Below, one piece after another: positions 5,274 to 8,039 of a stretch of DNA of 8,039 nt. The stretch's first letter is position 1. The number at the start of each line of letters is the position of its first letter. A model generated the notes under the pieces. That model was not told where the DNA came from. It did no database searches and worked only from the letters and a program-made list of their open reading frames with translations. A program made the position numbers and the translations under genes. The DNA comes from Micrococcaceae bacterium (GTDB lineage Bacteria > Actinomycetota > Actinomycetes > Actinomycetales > Micrococcaceae): positions 1,138-9,176 of the forward strand of contig DNHA01000328.1 of NCBI GenBank assembly GCA_003486025.1, in the 5' to 3' direction.

Positions 5274-6150
5274 CGCAACGATAGCTAAAACCACTGCAAC
5301 AAAAAAGTTTGGTGCCAAGGGTAAAAATTTCTCGATGGACCGCCGTCCTGGATTTCTTACCTATGGATTATTGATTGCATTCTTCTTGGGCAGCACCTAC
5401 CCGTTGTGGTATTCGCTGCTGATCGGTTCAAATACAGGAGCGGTGTTCGCCTCAACGTATCCACCCTTGTTACCTGGCGGCGCGTTCTGGAAAAATGTTG
5501 CCGAGGTTTTTAACACCATAGATTTCTGGGGAGCTCTAGCAAATAGTGTCCTCGTTTCCTCGGTCATCACACTTTCGGTGGTCACGTTTTCCACGTTGGC
5601 CGGATACGCGTTCGCTAAGCTGCGTTTCCGTGGGCGCCAGGGACTACTGGTTTTCGTGATCGCGACTCTGGCTGTACCAACACAGCTGGGTATTATTCCG
5701 CTGTTCATGGTCATGAAGGAATTCGGTTGGACCGGTTCGCTAGGCGCGGTCATGGTCCCCACCCTGGTTACCGCTTTCGGCGTATTCTTCATGCGCCAAT
5801 ATTTGGTGGACGTGGTGCCCGATGAATTGATTGAAGCCGCCCGTATTGATGGGGCGAGCATGATCGGAACATTCTGGCATGTGGGGGTGCCGGCAGCGCG
5901 CCCGGCAATGGCTATTCTGGCGCTCTTCACTTTCATGACCGCATGGACCGACTATCTGTGGCCAATGCTTGTAGCACCGCAAAACCCCACGCTTCAGGTG
6001 GCGCTGAGCCAACTGCAATCCGCAAAATATGTGGACTACACGATTGTGATGTCCGGGGCCTTGATGGCCACCATCCCGCTGTTATTGCTATTCGTAGTGG
6101 CGGGCAAACAACTTGTATCTGGAATTATGGCAGGAGCTGTAAAGGGCTAA
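5266..6150 (+). CDS. Sugar ABC transporter permease 2 (CebG/MalG type)
   Basis: A 294-residue permease of the CUT1 family, MalG-like half. ATG 5266 is chosen because GGAG (5256-5259) lies 6 bases upstream and the frame overlaps the previous gene by 8 bases (ATGAGTAG), a sign of translational coupling; the longer frame from 5083 lies fully inside the previous gene. Hydrophobic segments lie at about 30-51, 89-111, 127-149, 159-179, 214-236 and 259-281. The EAA loop is complete: 'DELIEAARIDGASMIGTFWH' and 'VGVPAARPA', about residues 186-213, with Gly196. The extracellular loop 'LLPGGAFWKN' and the short C-terminus ending 'SGIMAGAVKG' are typical of MalG-type permeases. It works with the preceding permease to move the sugar delivered by the lipoprotein. 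Its stop codon shares one base with the next start (TAATG). Confidence 0.92.
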   Translation: MSSATIAKTTATKKFGAKGKNFSMDRRPGFLTYGLLIAFFLGSTYPLWYSLLIGSNTGAVFASTYPPLLPGGAFWKNVAEVFNTIDFWGALANSVLVSSVITLSVVTFSTLAGYAFAKLRFRGRQGLLVFVIATLAVPTQLGIIPLFMVMKEFGWTGSLGAVMVPTLVTAFGVFFMRQYLVDVVPDELIEAARIDGASMIGTFWHVGVPAARPAMAILALFTFMTAWTDYLWPMLVAPQNPTLQVALSQLQSAKYVDYTIVMSGALMATIPLLLLFVVAGKQLVSGIMAGAVKG

Positions 6151-7568
6151 TGACGAAACATCTATCTGAAAACTTTGCTTGGCCCAAAGAATTTCTTTGG
6201 GGCTCGGCCACCGCGGCCGCGCAAATAGAGGGAGCAAGCCACAGCTACGGCAAGGAAGACTCCGTCTGGGACGCATTCGCTCGTAAAGAAGGGGTGATTG
6301 CAGGAGGAGACAACCTCAAAGTAGCAGTGGATCATTACCACCGGTATCAGGAAGACGTAGGGCTGATGCGTGAGCTCGGCCTGGACTCCTACCGATTCTC
6401 CACCAGCTGGGCCCGAGTCGTTCCAGGCGGGCGAAGCGTTAACAGCGAAGGTCTCGATTTCTATTCACGGTTAGTAGACGGACTGTTAGAGAACGGAATC
6501 CTTCCGTGGCTTACTCTTTACCACTGGGATATGCCACAAGCACTTGAAGAAGAAGGTGGCTGGACCAACCGCGATACCGCCTATAAGTTTGCCGAGTATG
6601 CGGAAGCGGTCTATGCAAAGCTCGGTGACCGGGTGAACCACTGGACGACGTTCAACGAACCTTTATGCTCTTCGCTTATTGGCTACGCCGCAGGCGAGCA
6701 CGCACCTGGACGGCAAGAACCGGCGGCGGCTCTGGCGGCGGTGCATCATCAGCACTTAGGCCATGGGCTAGCAACGCAGCGATTGCGTGAACTTGGCGCT
6801 CAAGAACTTGGTATCACCCTGAACCTCACCAACGCGGTGCCCAACGACCCTGCTGACCCCGTGGATTTGGAAGCGGCACGAAGGATTGACGCGCTATGGA
6901 ATCGGATGTTCTTGGATCCATTGCTCCGTGGTTCATATCCTGAGGATCTTTTACAAGATGTCTCCGGGCTGGGTTTGGCCGAAGTTATTCAGCCAGGCGA
7001 CTTGGAAATCATCCACCAGCCCATCGACTTTCTGGGTGTGAACCACTATCACGATGACAATGTCTCGGGACATCCGTTGGCAGGCGATGGCCCTGAAGCT
7101 GTCGTGCCCACCGACGCTCCTAAATCCTCACCCTTCGTCGGCAGCGAATACGTCACCTTCCCGAGCCGGGACTTACCTCGTACAGCCATGGGTTGGGAAG
7201 TAAATCCGCAGGGTCTTCGGGTACTGCTGAACCGGTTGAATGACCATTATCCGGATCTTCCAGCGTTGTACATCACCGAAAACGGCGCTTCGTACACCGA
7301 TCAGTTGTCCTCGGATGGAACAGTGGCAGACACAGAACGCCGCGAGTACATCTTTGACCATCTGGACGCCGTCGCTGGTGCTATCGAAGACGGGGTGAAC
7401 GTGCGTGGGTATTTCGTATGGTCATTGTTGGATAACTTCGAATGGGCATGGGGGTACCAGAAGCGATTTGGCATTATCTATGTGGATTATGAAACGCAGG
7501 AGCGCATTATTAAGGACAGCGGTCGGGCCTACGCAGGACTGATCGCAGCCAACCGTACAATGGCATAG
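6150..7568 (+). CDS. Glycoside hydrolase family 1 beta-glucosidase
   Basis: A 472-residue cytoplasmic GH1 enzyme, the usual family length, with no signal peptide. It splits beta-linked glucosides such as cellobiose to glucose by the retaining mechanism. All landmarks are present: the N-terminal signature FLWGSATAAAQIEGA (15-29, sugar-binding Gln25), His125-Trp126 in YHWDMP, acid/base Glu170 in TFNEP, 'GVNHYH' near 296-301, nucleophile Glu377 in YITENGA, and Glu431-Trp432 in WSLLDNFEWAWGY. The Glu-Trp pair and lack of the Ser-x-Lys phosphate-binding pattern indicate an unphosphorylated substrate, which fits ABC import rather than PTS. ATG 6150 overlaps the previous stop by one base; AAAGGG lies 3 bases upstream and AGGAG further up, so coupled translation is likely. 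This is the bglC position of the cebEFG-bglC operon. Activity on aryl-glucosides or beta-galactosides is possible, as many GH1 enzymes are broad. Confidence 0.94.
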   Translation: MTKHLSENFAWPKEFLWGSATAAAQIEGASHSYGKEDSVWDAFARKEGVIAGGDNLKVAVDHYHRYQEDVGLMRELGLDSYRFSTSWARVVPGGRSVNSEGLDFYSRLVDGLLENGILPWLTLYHWDMPQALEEEGGWTNRDTAYKFAEYAEAVYAKLGDRVNHWTTFNEPLCSSLIGYAAGEHAPGRQEPAAALAAVHHQHLGHGLATQRLRELGAQELGITLNLTNAVPNDPADPVDLEAARRIDALWNRMFLDPLLRGSYPEDLLQDVSGLGLAEVIQPGDLEIIHQPIDFLGVNHYHDDNVSGHPLAGDGPEAVVPTDAPKSSPFVGSEYVTFPSRDLPRTAMGWEVNPQGLRVLLNRLNDHYPDLPALYITENGASYTDQLSSDGTVADTERREYIFDHLDAVAGAIEDGVNVRGYFVWSLLDNFEWAWGYQKRFGIIYVDYETQERIIKDSGRAYAGLIAANRTMA

Positions 7569-7571
7569 CAT

Positions 7572-7605
7572 CGGTGCGTGGCGTTTAGCCAAGCGCCACG
7601 CGCCG
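7572..7605 (+). other. Stable hairpin after the beta-glucosidase gene
   Basis: A 12-bp stem (7572-7583 with 7594-7605, one G-U pair; core GCGTGGCG/CGCCACGC) surrounds a 10-base loop. No T-run follows (CACACTAGTAATAAG), so this is at best a weak or factor-dependent terminator or an mRNA 3'-end protector. It lies between the operon and the regulator gene and may reduce, not stop, read-through into it. Confidence 0.55.
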
Positions 7606-7650
7606 CACACTAGTAATAAGGAATAACCCAGCTACCGCGAAGAAGTCACG

Positions 7651-8039
7651 ATGCCCGAACCACGTAAACAACAGCCAACGCTGGAACTCGTCGCAGAGCG
7701 CGCAGGAGTTTCACGAGCAACCGTTTCACGCGTAGTCAACGGTTCTGACAAGGTCAAAGCAGACGTCGTGCGCGCGGTAGAGAAAGCCATTGCGGAATTA
7801 AACTACGTTCCCAACAGGGCGGCTCGTTCTTTGGCGCAGGGACGGACAAATTCCATTGCTTTGGTGATCCCGGAGAGTACCGCCAAATTTTTCGCGGACC
7901 CATATTTCGCCTCGGTGATTCAAGGGGCTGCAATGTATCTGAGCACTACAGAATTCACGCTATCTTTGCTCATTGCCACGGAGTCAGATCCGGCTAAAAC
8001 CAGCCGGTATCTGCGTGGCGGAAATGTTGATGGTGCGTT
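7651..8039 (+). CDS. LacI-family transcriptional regulator (CebR-like), N-terminal part
   Basis: The first 129 codons of a LacI/GalR repressor, truncated by the window edge. Residues about 9-32 form the helix-turn-helix ('TLELVAERAGVSRATVSRVVNG'; recognition helix VSRATVSRVVNG). Then come the third helix ('VVRAVEKAIAELNYVPN') and the hinge helix 'AARSLAQGR' that inserts into the central minor groove of the operator. The periplasmic-binding-protein-like sensor domain begins with 'TNSIALVIPE' and continues 'DPYFASVIQGA'. ATG 7651 starts the usual short lead before the HTH; an in-frame stop lies at 7624-7626, and AAGAAG 5 bases upstream is a modest ribosome site. It lies 82 bases after the beta-glucosidase, same strand, with no clear promoter, so it may be expressed by read-through. 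It most likely controls the two TGAGAGCGCTCTCA-type sites at 2564 and 2650, with the imported sugar as inducer. The effector cannot be told from this fragment. Confidence 0.9.
   Translation, partial: MPEPRKQQPTLELVAERAGVSRATVSRVVNGSDKVKADVVRAVEKAIAELNYVPNRAARSLAQGRTNSIALVIPESTAKFFADPYFASVIQGAAMYLSTTEFTLSLLIATESDPAKTSRYLRGGNVDGA

Noticed and set aside
5397..5936. Minus-strand frame (179 codons) opposite permease 2
   Set aside because: It is antisense to a clear MalG-type permease, low in hydrophobic structure, and has no family motif; a shadow frame.
5943..6149. Upstream start for the beta-glucosidase
   Set aside because: The extra 69 residues overlap permease 2 in another frame and GH1 enzymes begin just before the FLWG signature; ATG 6150 fits.
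1..8039. CRISPR array, insertion sequence, tRNA/rRNA or phage genes
   Set aside because: I saw no repeated spacer-like units, transposase motifs, terminal inverted repeats, tRNA-like cloverleaf or rRNA sequence; all long coding regions are accounted for by ordinary families.

Overview
The window looks like chromosomal DNA from a high-GC Gram-positive actinobacterium, most likely of the Arthrobacter/Glutamicibacter type (Micrococcaceae). Three things point that way: the moderately GC-rich coding sequence, the protein styles (a compact ExeM/NucH-type secreted nuclease; a CUT1 sugar ABC transporter without its own ATPase), and the LacI-type operators with an AGCGCT core. The genus is inferred from style only; no rRNA or marker gene is present.

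Layout. (1) Positions 1-194, minus strand: the N-terminal end of an ABC-transporter ATPase-like protein with a degenerate Walker A loop. It is read from a promoter whose spacer carries an 18-bp perfect palindrome of TetR-operator type. (2) Positions 195-413: a short divergent intergenic region with several inverted repeats. (3) Positions 414-2339, plus strand: a secreted endonuclease with a signal peptide, an N-terminal OB-fold-like region and a C-terminal endonuclease/exonuclease/phosphatase (EEP) domain, closed by a strong intrinsic terminator. (4) Positions 2387-2722: the control region of a sugar operon, with a TTGACA promoter and two LacI-type operators 86 bp apart centre to centre. (5) Positions 2723-7568: a tight operon of a lipoprotein sugar-binding protein, two membrane permeases and a cytoplasmic GH1 beta-glucosidase. 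(6) Position 7651 to the end: the first 129 codons of a LacI-family repressor, cut by the window edge.

How it works together. Gene order (binding protein - permease F - permease G - GH1 beta-glucosidase, with a LacI regulator beside them) and operator sequence (TGAGAGCGCTCTCA, two symmetric changes from the Streptomyces CebR box TGGGAGCGCTCCCA) both match the cebEFG-bglC/cebR cellobiose system. The inferred route is capture of cellobiose or cello-oligosaccharides at the membrane, import through the two permeases powered by an MsiK-type ATPase encoded elsewhere, and intracellular hydrolysis to glucose. The LacI protein would release the operators when sugar is present. The exact sugar is not proven by the sequence.

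I did not find a clearly new system. The best second-look items are the predicted leaderless, TetR-boxed ABC-like gene with a degenerate nucleotide-binding loop, the paired operators, a possible leaderless 31-codon leader ORF ahead of the sugar operon, and the hydrophilic C-terminal tail on the first permease.
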